Below are positions 25,890 through 35,526 of a stretch of DNA of 64,000 nt, in pieces. The notes under the pieces are model-generated. The model saw only the letters and a list, made by a program, of their open reading frames with translations, had not been told where the DNA came from and did not search any database. The DNA is from JAIBBD01 sp041390685 (GTDB lineage Bacteria; Chloroflexota; Dehalococcoidia; UBA2979). The DNA is taken from NCBI GenBank assembly GCA_041390685.1, contig JAWKPL010000001.1, forward strand, positions 1,426,001 through 1,490,000, read 5' to 3'. The translations under genes and the position numbers were made by a program. Every line of letters starts with the position of its first letter. Position 1 is the first letter of the stretch.

Positions 25890-26006
25890 ACGTGGAGCCT
25901 CGGGCGTGCCGCCAGCGGCTTCGGGATGTGGTTAGAAAACGTTAACCTCGTCGGGCCAGACTATGCGCTCAGCCGCCCCACCGGCGCCCGAAGGAGAAAC
26001 CACCGC

Positions 26007-26812
26007 ATGCAGGTCAGCAGCCACACCCAGGGCACTCCGTCCTGGTTCGAACTCTCCACGACCGACCCCGATGCCGCCATCGGCCTGTACGGCCAGCTCT
26101 TCGGCTGGACGGACGACCCCCAGCCGATCCCGGACGGTCCCGACTACCACATGCAGCGCATCGAGGGTGACTCGGTCGCTGCGATCGGCCCGCAGATGCC
26201 GGGCGAGGTCGAGCAGGGCATGCCGCCGCACTGGAATGTCTACCTCACGGTCGACGACGTGGAGGCCACCACGGGCAAGGTGGAGACTGCCGGGGGATCG
26301 GTGCTCATGCCTCCGATGGACGTCATGGAGTTCGGACGCATGTCCGTGATCGCGGACCCCACCGGCGGGGTAGTGTGCCTGTGGGAGGCAAAGGAGCACA
26401 TCGGGGCGCAGCGCGTCGGTGAGCCGGGCACTATCGCCTGGGCGGAGCTGGCCACGACGGACCCCGACCGCGCGGCGGCCTTCTTTACGGACCTCCTCGG
26501 CGTCGAGGCGGCCACGAATCCGATGCCGGATGGGAGCGACTACACGGTCATGAAGGCCGCGGGCCAGGACGTCGCCGGCATCTTCAAGATGCCCCCCGAG
26601 ATGGAGGGCATGCCGCCGATGTGGACCGCCTACTTCGGCGTCGAGGACGTCGACGCGTGCATCGAGCGGGCGCAGGGCCTCGGGGCGTCAGTGGCCGTCC
26701 CGCCGATGGACATCCCGGACGGGCGCTTCGCGGTGCTGATGGACCAGCAGCAGGCCGCGTTTGGCATCTTCCAGATGCCGGCGGCGCAGCGCACGCCCTT
26801 CGGGTGCAGCAA
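26007..26812 (+). CDS. Two-domain VOC (glyoxalase-fold) protein, stop codon not found
   Basis: About 268 residues forming two tandem vicinal-oxygen-chelate modules: SSHTQGTPSWFELSTTD, ending PTGGVVCLWEAKEH (about 1-133), and GTIAWAELATTDPDRAAAFF, ending GIFQMPAA (about 138-262). Proteins of this layout are often annotated as glyoxalase or bleomycin-resistance-like; the metal ligands and substrate are not established. The start ATG at 26007 follows AAGGAGA. No stop occurs in frame before the strong hairpin at 26813; the frame runs on to 27509 antisense to the next gene. A stop was probably lost by mutation or indel; the end given here is where homology stops. Confidence 0.8.
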
Positions 26813-26844
26813 CGGAGAGAGCCGCCCGAGGGCGGCTCTCTCCG
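26813..26844. terminator. Strong bidirectional terminator
   Basis: A 14-bp perfect stem CGGAGAGAGCCGCC, loop CGAG, GGCGGCTCTCTCCG, between convergent genes. Confidence 0.8.
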
Positions 26845-26867
26845 TGTTCGGGCGGTGGGCCGGAGGC

Positions 26868-28301
26868 CTACGCGGGCGGGTGCGCCTCGTAGTATGCGGT
26901 GACGCGCGAGAGCGCGATCGCCGCGCGGTCGAAGTTGCCGTACACGGCGTAGTTGCGCCGCCACAGCTCCTGCTTCAGCGGCAGGATCTCCGCCTCGAGG
27001 TGGCCGGGGTGCACGACGAGGATGAGCGGCCGTCCGACGCGCTCGCGGAATCGGTCCAGCCCGTCGAGCATGTCGTTGAGCTGCTTCTGGCCGTCCTCAC
27101 CTCGCCACTGGCGGATGAAGAAGCCGGCCGAGAACTCGTAGACGAACGAGTCGAGGTTGGGGTCCTCGGCGAGGATGTCGAGGATCTTGTAGAAGTTGCC
27201 CGGGTCGCCAGCCATGCCGATCGTGCCCGCCATGTCGAACGGGTTGCGGTAGGAGCCGCCGATGACGTTGAAGAACTCGCCGAGACGCTCGTACGACGCC
27301 TCCGACAGCTCCGGCACATCGAGGTTGGCGCGGCCGAAGGCGTCGGAGATGGCGACGGACTGTCCGCCGGTCATCGCCATCAGCGCGACGCGGCGCCCGA
27401 CGGTGGGCTTGTTGTGCACGAGGCACGCCATCACATCGAGCATCTCGTCAAGCGTGCTGACGCCGATGGCACCGACCTGGCGCATCATGCCGTCCCAGAG
27501 CGCCTGTGAGGTCGCCAGTGACGCCGTGTGCGAGCGAGTGGCCCGCTGGCCGGCCTCGTTCTGGCCGCCCTTCCAGATCACGACCGGCTTCTTCTTCACC
27601 GTCTCGCGCAGCACCTCGAAGAAGCGCCGCCCGTCCTTCACGCCTTCGAGGTACATGCCGATGAACTGCGTGTCGGGGTCGTCGCGGAGGAACTCGAGGT
27701 AGTCCGCCTCGTTGAGGACGACGGCGTTGCCGATCGAGACGGTGCGCGTGACCTGGATGCCGAGCTGTGGAGAGAGCATCGAGAGGCTGGCGCCGTGGGT
27801 GCCGCTCTGGGTGATGTAGGAGACGTTCCCGTCGCCGGTCTTCGGCTGGTCCGCGGTGAACTTCACGCCGAGGCGGGCGTTGTGCACGCCCATGCAGTTG
27901 GGCCCGACGATGGGGAGGCCCTCGGCGCGGGCCATCTCGACGATGCGCTCCTGGAGCTGCATCCCGAGTTCTTCGCCGGTCTCGGCGAAGCCGGCGGTGA
28001 AGATCACCATGCCGCCGACGTGCTGCTTCACCGCATCGTTCACGATGTAGGGCGCGACGTTCCGAGGCACCGCGCAGATCACGAGGTCGATGTCCTCCGG
28101 GACCTCCTCGAGCTTCGTGAAGTTGGTGTAGCCGCGCTCCTCGATGCCGGCGATCTCGTTCGGATCCACCTGCACCGAGTACAGCTTGCCCTCGAACTCC
28201 TTGTTGTTCTCCAGCCACTGGAAGTTGGGGCCCTTGTCGCCGACGACGACGAGGGTCTTGGGGTTGAGGGCGCGTTCGAGGCGCTTCGGGTCGACCTGCA
28301 T
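26868..28301 (-). CDS. NDP-forming acyl-CoA synthetase, alpha-type subunit
   Basis: A 477-residue protein: CoA-binding Rossmann domain (about 1-135, IVGPNCMGVHN) followed by two ligase-CoA domains. The phosphorylated histidine equivalent is His258 in RSHTASLA, after IWKGGQNEAG, as in ADP-forming acetyl-CoA synthetases. These enzymes interconvert acyl-CoA plus ADP and phosphate with acid plus ATP. The start ATG at 28301 is four bases after the stop of the ATP-grasp subunit gene upstream, so the two are one operon and likely one enzyme. Confidence 0.88.
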   Translation of the reverse strand: MQVDPKRLERALNPKTLVVVGDKGPNFQWLENNKEFEGKLYSVQVDPNEIAGIEERGYTNFTKLEEVPEDIDLVICAVPRNVAPYIVNDAVKQHVGGMVIFTAGFAETGEELGMQLQERIVEMARAEGLPIVGPNCMGVHNARLGVKFTADQPKTGDGNVSYITQSGTHGASLSMLSPQLGIQVTRTVSIGNAVVLNEADYLEFLRDDPDTQFIGMYLEGVKDGRRFFEVLRETVKKKPVVIWKGGQNEAGQRATRSHTASLATSQALWDGMMRQVGAIGVSTLDEMLDVMACLVHNKPTVGRRVALMAMTGGQSVAISDAFGRANLDVPELSEASYERLGEFFNVIGGSYRNPFDMAGTIGMAGDPGNFYKILDILAEDPNLDSFVYEFSAGFFIRQWRGEDGQKQLNDMLDGLDRFRERVGRPLILVVHPGHLEAEILPLKQELWRRNYAVYGNFDRAAIALSRVTAYYEAHPPA

Positions 28302-28305
28302 CGCC

Positions 28306-28998
28306 CTACTCCGCCGCGAGCACGACGCGCGCGTCCACCGCGATCGCGCCGTCCGGGTACGCAAACACCGGGTTCAGGTCCAGCTCCGCCACCTCCGGGT
28401 GCGCAGCCGCGAAGGCTGAGACCTGCAGGATGAGGCTCTCCAGCGCGCCGAGGTCGGCGCCCGGCTTGCCGCGGAAGCCCTCGAGGACGGGGAAGCCCTT
28501 GATCTCGCGGATGATTTGCTTCGCGTCGCGCTGCTCGAGCGGCACGATGCGGAAGGCCACGTCCTTGAGCACCTCGACCATGATGCCGCCGAGGCCAAAC
28601 ATCATCACGGGGCCGAACTGCGCGTCCGTCGTCATGCCGACGATGACCTCGGTGCCCGGCGTCGCCATCTGCTGGACCGACACGCCGTCGATCGTCGCGT
28701 CCGGCGCGGCCTGCTTCGCGTTCGCCATGATGCGGTCGAAGGCCGCCCGCACGGCGTCCGCGTCGGCGAGTCCGAGTTCGACGCCGCCGACGTCCGACTT
28801 GTGCGCGATGTCGCCCGACACGACCTTGAGCACCACCGGGAAGCCGAACTCCGCGGCGATGGAGGCCGCCTCGTCCGCCGAGGTTGCCAGCCGCGCCTGC
28901 GTCACGCGGACGCCCGCGCTGTGCAGCAATTCCTTCGATTCGACTTCGGTCAGCAGCGTGCGCCCCGCGGCGCGCGCCGTCGCGATCGGATCACTCAT
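28306..28998 (-). CDS. NDP-forming acyl-CoA synthetase, beta-type ATP-grasp subunit
   Basis: A 230-residue ATP-grasp domain: LLTEVESKELLHSAGVRV at the start, FPVVLKVVSGDIAHKSDVGGV (nucleotide and substrate loop), FGPVMMFGLGGIMVEVLKD and a C-terminal ELDLNPVFAYPDGAIAVDARV. The length and order match the beta subunit of acetate-CoA ligase (ADP-forming). The start ATG at 28998 follows GGAGAAAG. It lies directly before the alpha-type gene. Confidence 0.88.
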   Translation of the reverse strand: MSDPIATARAAGRTLLTEVESKELLHSAGVRVTQARLATSADEAASIAAEFGFPVVLKVVSGDIAHKSDVGGVELGLADADAVRAAFDRIMANAKQAAPDATIDGVSVQQMATPGTEVIVGMTTDAQFGPVMMFGLGGIMVEVLKDVAFRIVPLEQRDAKQIIREIKGFPVLEGFRGKPGADLGALESLILQVSAFAAAHPEVAELDLNPVFAYPDGAIAVDARVVLAAE

Positions 28999-29113
28999 GT
29001 GGGCTTTCTCCTGTATGTAATGAAGGGCAGCCGAATCATAGGGACGGCTCCGACCCGCCGCAACCACGCGCCGCGGGTTGCGCCACGCCCCTCCGCCCCT
29101 CGACGATCCGGCC

Positions 29114-29776
29114 ATGTCGCCACCCCGTCTCCCGTTCCCGCGCCGTCGCGAAGAGCCCGCCGATCCCGTCGAGGAGGAGCGCGGCCCGGTCCGGCCGGCG
29201 CTCGTCGTCGGCCTCGGCAACCCGGGCACGGAGTACGCCGCGACCCGGCACAACGTAGGGGTGTGGTGCGTGCGCGAGCTGGCCCGCCGTCACGGCGCGA
29301 AGTTTGAGCGAAGCGGCCGCATGGATGGGGCCGCTGTTGAGGTGGCGGGCGCCACGCTGCACCTCGGCCGGCCGCGCGCCTACATGAACGAGTCCGGGCC
29401 GCCGATCGCCGCCGAGTTGCGCCGCCTCAAGGTGCCGCGGTCGCGCCTCCTCGTGATCTACGACGAGATCGACCTCCCCGTCGGTCAGGTGCGCATCCGC
29501 CTCGAAGGGGGGCATGGCGGGAACAACGGGATGCGCTCGATCATTGCCGCCGTCGGCGGCACGGACTTCCCCCGCATTCGCGTCGGCGTCGACCGCCCGT
29601 ACGACGACGGCCGCCCGGTGCGGGACCCGGAGCGCGTGGCGGACTGGGTGCTCTCCCGTCCCTCCGAGGACGAGCGTCGACTCCTCGATGCCGCCGTACA
29701 GGCGGTGGCGGACGCCGTCGAGCTGGCCGCCGTCGAGGGGGTCGAGCTCGCGATGAACCGTTTCAACCCGCGCTGA
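29114..29776 (+). CDS. pth: Peptidyl-tRNA hydrolase
   Basis: A 220-residue enzyme that frees tRNA from peptidyl-tRNA. GLGNPGTEYAATRHNVG holds Asn37 and the catalytic His46; MNESG (Asn92), YDEIDLP (Asp117) and GGHGGNNGMRS (Asn137/138) complete the site. It has an N-terminal extension of about 27 residues, Arg/Glu/Pro-rich, before the fold begins; a later start is possible. Two genes on is mfd, the same order (pth then mfd) seen in many Gram-positive bacteria, here interrupted by an opposite-strand gene. Confidence 0.95.
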   Translation: MSPPRLPFPRRREEPADPVEEERGPVRPALVVGLGNPGTEYAATRHNVGVWCVRELARRHGAKFERSGRMDGAAVEVAGATLHLGRPRAYMNESGPPIAAELRRLKVPRSRLLVIYDEIDLPVGQVRIRLEGGHGGNNGMRSIIAAVGGTDFPRIRVGVDRPYDDGRPVRDPERVADWVLSRPSEDERRLLDAAVQAVADAVELAAVEGVELAMNRFNPR

Positions 29777-29791
29777 GATTCGGACCGGGCG

Positions 29792-30253
29792 CTACCCGGC
29801 GGCGCGCAATGACGCCTCGACGGCGAGCTTGATGCGTTCGAGGCCGGCCCGGTTCTCCGCCGCCAGCCGTTCCGCGCGCCGCTTCTCGACGAGCAGCCAG
29901 CGCAACCGGCCCCCGGACTCGACCGTGACGCGCCGCGCGAGCGACGTCCGGCCCTTCGAGGCGGGCAGGAGCAGGAACTCCCAGTCCTCGCGGCTTCTCG
30001 ACTCACCCGCCTGCCAGGCGATGCGCATCGGGGACTGCAGCGCCGTGATACGCAGCCGCCGGTGGTCCTCGGGGGTCCGGCCGGCCGTCGTAAACGTGGC
30101 GCCGACGACGAAGCCGGCTGCCGGACGCTCGACGTCGACGACGCGCTCCGACCAGTCCACCTGGCTCCCGAAGTCCGCGAGGTAGCGGTACACCGCGTCC
30201 GGCGGGGCATCCACCTCGATCAGCTGTTCGTCCTGCCAGGTCCGCCGTGCCAT
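29792..30253 (-). CDS. SRPBCC-family (START-like) protein
   Basis: A 153-residue protein: QLIEVDAPPDAVYRYLADFGSQVDWSERV is the typical first strand and helix of the polyketide cyclase/START-like fold, followed by beta strands and a long C-terminal helix. It probably binds a hydrophobic ligand; the function is unknown. The longer open frame upstream to 30892 overlaps mfd on the other strand and is not used. The gene is convergent with pth (16 bp apart). Confidence 0.8.
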   Translation of the reverse strand: MARRTWQDEQLIEVDAPPDAVYRYLADFGSQVDWSERVVDVERPAAGFVVGATFTTAGRTPEDHRRLRITALQSPMRIAWQAGESRSREDWEFLLLPASKGRTSLARRVTVESGGRLRWLLVEKRRAERLAAENRAGLERIKLAVEASLRAAG

Positions 30254-30419
30254 CACCACATGCTCGCACCGGGGTCGCCGCCGTGGAAACCACGTGAGGC
30301 ATGGAGGGGAGCGCCGCGCGCGAAGGCGGCGTACACTGGGGAACAGGCACTCACGCAGGCCCCTTCCTCGGAAGCGGGCCTTCTTTGGCGTGCGGCGCGG
30401 AGGGATAGGCAGCCCGTCG

Positions 30420-33400
30420 GTGAACCTGCATGCACTGCTCCCGGCACTCGCGGTGGTCCCTCCGCTGACCGAGGTGTACGCGCGCCTCGAGGCCCGCGCG
30501 AAGGTCACGCTCGGCCTGATCGACGCCAGCAAGGCCGTCACGGCCGCCCTCCTGTGGCGGCGCCAGCGGGCCCCTGTGCTGCTGGTCGTGCCGCGCGAGG
30601 TGGACGCGGAGGCGATGCTCGACCAGGTCCGCGCGTGGGCGGGCGACGCGGCCGCGCACTTCCCCGCCCGCGGGACGCTTCCGTACGCCGAGGACGGCCC
30701 CAACCCCTCGGTCACCGCGCAGCGCCTCGCGGTGCTCTCCCGGCTCGCCCATGCGACCTCCGGCGGCGAGCCGCCGCTGGTGGTTGCCAGCACCGCCGCC
30801 GTCATCGAGCACACGCTGCGTCCCGCGGACCTCGGGCGAGGGCCGGGGCTGATCGAGGCCGGCATGCGCCTCCCACTCGACACGCTGGCCACCCGCCTCG
30901 TCGAGGCCGGCTACGTCATCGAGCCGCTGGTGCAGGAGGCGGGCGAGGCCGCGCGGCGCGGGGGGATCCTCGATGTGTTCCCGCCGGATGCCGAGTCGCC
31001 GCTGCGCATCGAGTGGTTCGGCAGCGAGATCGAGTCCATCCGCGCCTTCGACCCCGCGACCCAGCGCACGCGCGGTCAGCTCGAGCGCGCGGTCATCGGA
31101 CCCGCGCACGAGTGGTTCGCCGATCGAGCGGACCTGGTCCAGCTCGCAGCACGCCTCGACGGCCTCGAGGGGCCGGAGCTCGAGGAGCACCTCCACGCGC
31201 TGCGCCGCGGCGAGCTGCCGCAGCCCGCCCGCTACGGTCCGCTGGCGACGGACGCCACGCTGCTCGACCACCTTCCCGCGGGGGCGCTGCTCATCCTCGA
31301 CGAGCGCGAGGCGGTCGAGGCGGCCGCGAGCGACCTCGAGGACCTTGCGGTCGAGCGCCGGGGCGAGCTGACGGCCCACCATCAACTCACCGCCGCCGCA
31401 CCGCTGCCGCAGGCCTCACGCTCCGCCTTCGAGGTTGCGCTCGACCGCCAGCTCCCGCGGGTCGACCTGTCGCGCTGGGCGACGGGTACCGAGCCCGGCT
31501 CGTTCCGCCTCCCCTTCCAGCCTCGCGACGCGTACGCCGGCCGCCTGCCCGCCGCTGCCTCCGATACGATGCGCGAGCTGCGCCGCGGCGACCGCGTGGT
31601 CGCGGTCACGCAGCAAGCGCAGCGGTACCGGGAAGTGCTCGCTGAGGCGGAAGTGGACGCCTCGGTGGTGTCCAGCGTCGACGCTCCGCTGGCGGCGGGG
31701 GCCTTCGCGCTGGTGCAGGGGGCACTGCCCGAGGGGTGGCAGGTCGCCACGCCACAGGGCGTCGTCTCGCTGACCACGGACCGGGAGCTGTTCGGCTTCG
31801 TGAAGCGGCGGCGGACGCTGCGGCGGGCTGGATCGGCCTCGCAACGCTCGCGCTTCCTCGCCGAGGTCGCGCCGGGCGACTTCGTCGTGCACGCCGACCA
31901 TGGCATCGCGCGCTTCGCCGGCATCGTCCGCCGGGCCGTGGGCGACGAGGAGCGCGATTACCTCGAGCTGCGCTACGCCGGCGACGACCGGCTGTACGTC
32001 CCGATCGACCAGGTCGACCGGGTCACGAGGTACGTCGGTCCGTCTGAGCACATCCCGCGGCTGACGCGCCTCGGGACGCAGGAGTGGAACCACGCGCGTG
32101 CCCGTGTGCGCGAGGCGGTAACGCTCGTGGCTGCCGACCTGCTGCGGCTGTACGCCGCCCGCCAGCTTCTGCATGGCCACGCCTTCCGCGAGGACACGCC
32201 GTGGCAGCTCGAGATGGAGGCCGCGTTCCCCTTCGAGGAGACCGAAGACCAGCTGCGGACGATCGCCGAAGTGAAGGCGGACATGGAGTCGCCGCGGCCG
32301 ATGGACCGCCTGATCTGCGGCGACGTCGGCTTCGGGAAGACCGAGGTTGCGGTGCGCGCCGCGTTCAAGGCGGTCATGGACGGGATGCAGGTCGCCGTCC
32401 TGGTCCCCACGACCGTGCTGGCGCAGCAGCACGAGCGCACGTTCCGCGAGCGCCTCGCGGCGTTCCCGGTGCGCATCGAGGTGCTTTCGCGCTTCCGCTC
32501 CGACCATGAGGCGCGCGCGATCGTCGCCGCGCTCAAGGCGGGCGAGGTCGACATCGTCATCGGGACGCACCGCCTGCTGCAGCCGAACGTCGAGTTCTCG
32601 AACCTGGGCCTCGTGATCATCGACGAGGAGCAGCGTTTCGGCGTCGCGCACAAGGAGCGCCTCAAGCGCATGCGCCTCGAGGTGGACGTGCTGTCGCTGT
32701 CGGCGACGCCGATTCCTCGGACGCTGCACATGTCGCTGACCGGCATCCGCGACATGTCGAGCATCGAGTCGGCGCCCGTCGACCGGCACCCGGTGCAGAC
32801 GTTCGTGGCGGAGTGGGACCCGGCGCTCGTGCGCGAGGCGATCCTGCACGAGCTGGACCGCGGTGGGCAGGTGTACGTCGTCCACAACCGCGTGCAGTCG
32901 ATCGACCTCCTCGCGGACCGCCTGCGCGAGCTGGTGCCGCACGCGCGTGTCGTCGTCGGCCACGGCCAGATGTCCGAGGTGCTCCTCGAGAAGGTGATGG
33001 AGCGCTTCGCCGACGCCGAGTACGACATCCTCGTCTGCACCACGATCATCGAGTCGGGCATCGACATCCCGAACGTGAACACGCTGATCATCGACAACGC
33101 CGACCAGCTTGGCCTGGCTCAGCTGTATCAGCTCCGAGGCCGGGTCGGACGCTCCACCCAGCAGGCGTACGCGTACCTGCTGCACTCGCGCGAGCGTATT
33201 CTCAGTGAGGTCGCCCAGCAGCGCCTCGCGACGATCTTCGAGGCGACCGAGCTCGGTTCAGGCTTCCAGGTCGCCCTCCGCGACCTCGAGATCCGAGGCG
33301 CGGGCAACCTCCTGGGCGCGGAGCAGAGCGGCCAGATCGCCTCCGTCGGCTTCGACCTCTACACCCAGATGCTCGCCGAGGCCGTCGAGGAGATGAAGGC

Positions 33401-33929
33401 CAAGACCTCGACCGCCATCCGCGAGGAGGTCCCCGTCGCGCAGCCCGTCGTTGCGCCCGCGCGTCCCGCGCGCGCCGTGAAGATCGACCTCCCGGTCTCC
33501 GCCTTCATCCCCGAGTCGTATGTCGAGGAGATCGAGGCCCGCCTCGCGCTGTACCAGCGCATCGCCGGACTCGCCTCGCTCGCGGACACGGAGGCCCTGC
33601 GGGCCGAGACCGCGGACCGCCTCGGCCCGCTGCCGGAGGCGCTCGACCACCTCTTCGCGCTCGTACGGGTCCGGCTGGCGGCGGCGGCCGCAGAGGTCGC
33701 CTCCGTCCGCCTCGAGGAGGGCGAGATCGTCGTCACCGCCCGCGAGGACCGCCCGTTCGGACCTCGGCGGCTGCCGTCGCTGCCGCGCGCCGTCCGCATC
33801 GGCCGCACGCAGCTGCGTCTGCCTCGGAGCGGGCTGGGTGAGCGCTGGCTGGACGGGGTCGAGGCGCTGCTGCGGCTGGTGGCGACGGGGGCGGCGCAGC
33901 CGGAGCGGGAGGCGGTGGCGGCGGGCTAG
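30420..33929 (+). CDS. mfd: Transcription-repair coupling factor
   Basis: A 1169-residue SF2 translocase that removes RNA polymerase stalled at lesions and recruits UvrA. The UvrB-like N-terminal module (EEAGEAARRGGILDVFPP-like segment near 170), the RNA polymerase-interacting domain (FVVHADHGIARFAGI), and the translocase with Walker A CGDVGFGKTE (about 634), DEEQ box IIDEEQRFG (about 734), SATPIPRTLHMSL and the relay motif QLYQLRGRVGRS are all present, with the C-terminal D7 domain. The start GTG at 30420 begins the family homology; an upstream ATG adds an Arg-rich stretch. Its TAG stop shares the CTAG at 33926-33929 with the opposing gene. Confidence 0.97.
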   Translation: MNLHALLPALAVVPPLTEVYARLEARAKVTLGLIDASKAVTAALLWRRQRAPVLLVVPREVDAEAMLDQVRAWAGDAAAHFPARGTLPYAEDGPNPSVTAQRLAVLSRLAHATSGGEPPLVVASTAAVIEHTLRPADLGRGPGLIEAGMRLPLDTLATRLVEAGYVIEPLVQEAGEAARRGGILDVFPPDAESPLRIEWFGSEIESIRAFDPATQRTRGQLERAVIGPAHEWFADRADLVQLAARLDGLEGPELEEHLHALRRGELPQPARYGPLATDATLLDHLPAGALLILDEREAVEAAASDLEDLAVERRGELTAHHQLTAAAPLPQASRSAFEVALDRQLPRVDLSRWATGTEPGSFRLPFQPRDAYAGRLPAAASDTMRELRRGDRVVAVTQQAQRYREVLAEAEVDASVVSSVDAPLAAGAFALVQGALPEGWQVATPQGVVSLTTDRELFGFVKRRRTLRRAGSASQRSRFLAEVAPGDFVVHADHGIARFAGIVRRAVGDEERDYLELRYAGDDRLYVPIDQVDRVTRYVGPSEHIPRLTRLGTQEWNHARARVREAVTLVAADLLRLYAARQLLHGHAFREDTPWQLEMEAAFPFEETEDQLRTIAEVKADMESPRPMDRLICGDVGFGKTEVAVRAAFKAVMDGMQVAVLVPTTVLAQQHERTFRERLAAFPVRIEVLSRFRSDHEARAIVAALKAGEVDIVIGTHRLLQPNVEFSNLGLVIIDEEQRFGVAHKERLKRMRLEVDVLSLSATPIPRTLHMSLTGIRDMSSIESAPVDRHPVQTFVAEWDPALVREAILHELDRGGQVYVVHNRVQSIDLLADRLRELVPHARVVVGHGQMSEVLLEKVMERFADAEYDILVCTTIIESGIDIPNVNTLIIDNADQLGLAQLYQLRGRVGRSTQQAYAYLLHSRERILSEVAQQRLATIFEATELGSGFQVALRDLEIRGAGNLLGAEQSGQIASVGFDLYTQMLAEAVEEMKAKTSTAIREEVPVAQPVVAPARPARAVKIDLPVSAFIPESYVEEIEARLALYQRIAGLASLADTEALRAETADRLGPLPEALDHLFALVRVRLAAAAAEVASVRLEEGEIVVTAREDRPFGPRRLPSLPRAVRIGRTQLRLPRSGLGERWLDGVEALLRLVATGAAQPEREAVAAG

Positions 33930-34526
33930 GCGGTGTTGGTCCTGGCGCAGCATCGACTCGATGACCTCGAGCGCCGTGTCCATGTCGGGGCGCTCGGCGC
34001 CCTCGAAGGAGATGACGCGGTCATACTTCGCTGACTTCGCGACGAACTGGAACCGCGCCCACGGTCCTGTCTCCTCAGGCGGCGGCTCGCTGAGGCTCCA
34101 CAACTCGACGCCATTGAGGTCAGTCTCGATTTCCGGGAGGCCGATGCCCTCAGGAAGAGTGATTGACCCTGGCACATACTGGTCTACCCAGAGCCACGAG
34201 GGATCGTCAGCCGCTCGGTCGTACCGGAAGTACACGCCCAGGTACCCGGTGCTCGGGGGCCTGGCCGGCACGGCGCTGACCTCGGTCAGGCGGTAGCTGT
34301 CCGGTGGCAGTTTGGTCGGGAGGACCGGTCGCACTCCCGTCTGCCGCTCCGCGTAGTCCAGTGCCTCCGCTCGTGTCCCCGTCCGAACGAGGTCGCGCCC
34401 ATCGAGGATCGCGATGTTCGCTGCAGGCTCGTCGGCCAGCCAGAGACTGATCCACAGGGCGGCCACGGCGAGCGGAGGCAACGCGTATACGAGCGCTAGC
34501 CGCCACTGAGTCCCGGGCGGCATCAC
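33926..34526 (-). CDS. Membrane-anchored extracytoplasmic protein, 3' frame uncertain
   Basis: About 200 residues: one N-terminal membrane helix (LALVYALPPLAVAALWISLWL), then an outside domain with ALDYAERQTGVRPVLPTKLPP and PSWLWVDQYVPGSI, ending ALEVIESMLRQDQ. The pattern resembles DUF4367-type domains found with anti-sigma or sporulation-like proteins. The frame does not stop at the expected place: it runs 670 bp into the antisense of mfd with Arg/His-rich shadow sequence. A TAG in the neighbouring frame at 33926 shares CTAG with the mfd stop, so an indel in the last codons is likely. Its start TGATG overlaps the stop of the preceding gene. Confidence 0.6.
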
Positions 34527-35422
34527 GGGCCGAGTTCGATGGACAGGACGAAGGCGTCTCTCGCCTCGAACCGATCGAGGCGCGCGCGTGTCTCCGCGTC
34601 CGCTTCGACCCGCACCATGGACGGGACGACCGCGTCGATTCGGAGTTCGAGGCGTGCGAGCTCTGCCTGTCGCGGCACGCGGATGCTGATGCTGAAGTCG
34701 GCCAGGCCGTCGCCCTCCCCGTACGACCCGCCGCTGAGCAGCGCCGCCGAGCCGTCCGCGAGCACGACCTGCGTGCCGAGGAGACTCAGCGACTGGATTT
34801 CCTCACGTGTGAACCCCTCGAGGCGTCCGCTGATCACAGCGCCCTCGTCGTCGCGGACGATCGAGGTGACGGTCGCTCCGTAGCCACCCTCGGAAGTGGC
34901 TGAGGCGCCCGGATCGGTGCGCTCACTCGTCCCGGCGGTCGGCGCCAGGATGACGACCGCCGGCTCCAGCGCTAGATACGTGACATGGCGCTCCTCGTCC
35001 GGGACGTCGATCGGGTCGTTGGTCAGCCCGATCCGAGGCATCTCGACGCGCGCCTGACCCGGCGTGACGTCCGCGAGTCCCGGGAACGAGATCGTGGCCG
35101 TCCGCCCGTCGAGGGTCGCCGTCCGAATCGGGTGTTCTTCCCCGCGCGCATCCGTGAGCGTTGCGAAGCCGGAATCCGCCAGCCGCGCGAACTCCGGCCG
35201 TCCCGTGACCGTCACCTCGATGACCGTTTCCGCAGCGGTCATCCGCACGAACCGGACCGAGGCGGCCACGGGCTCCTCGTCCGTCCGGCCAGCCGCAGCA
35301 GGCCGGCCTTCATCCGCGGTCATGAACCAGACGATCACGAGCGCACCAGCGACGCCCCAGAGCGCCACCCACGCGGCCATCGCCGCGCGCCTGCGCAGCA
35401 GCGACCCAAGCGCACCGGCCAT
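34523..35422 (-). CDS. Membrane-anchored extracytoplasmic protein
   Basis: A 299-residue protein with one membrane helix near the N-terminus (about 17-37, AAWVALWGVAGALVIVWF) and a large outside part of beta-strand character (ETVIEVTVTGRPEFARL; later AELARLELRIDAVVPSM). The family is not recognised. The start ATG at 35422 follows GAGGTGAT. It is translationally coupled (TGATG) to the next membrane-anchored protein, so the two probably act together at the cell surface. Confidence 0.7.
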   Translation of the reverse strand: MAGALGSLLRRRAAMAAWVALWGVAGALVIVWFMTADEGRPAAAGRTDEEPVAASVRFVRMTAAETVIEVTVTGRPEFARLADSGFATLTDARGEEHPIRTATLDGRTATISFPGLADVTPGQARVEMPRIGLTNDPIDVPDEERHVTYLALEPAVVILAPTAGTSERTDPGASATSEGGYGATVTSIVRDDEGAVISGRLEGFTREEIQSLSLLGTQVVLADGSAALLSGGSYGEGDGLADFSISIRVPRQAELARLELRIDAVVPSMVRVEADAETRARLDRFEARDAFVLSIELGP

Positions 35423-35526
35423 CGGGATCACCTCGTGTATGGCTCTACACAGCATAACGCGCGCTCATGATGCCGGGTTGCTCTGCCCTCGTGGCAAACG
35501 CAGGCGCGAGCTATCGTGAGGGCACG

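Noticed and set aside
33258..33925. C-terminal extension of the minus-strand membrane protein into mfd
   Set aside because: The added residues are Arg/His/Leu-rich shadow of mfd and unlike the rest of the protein.
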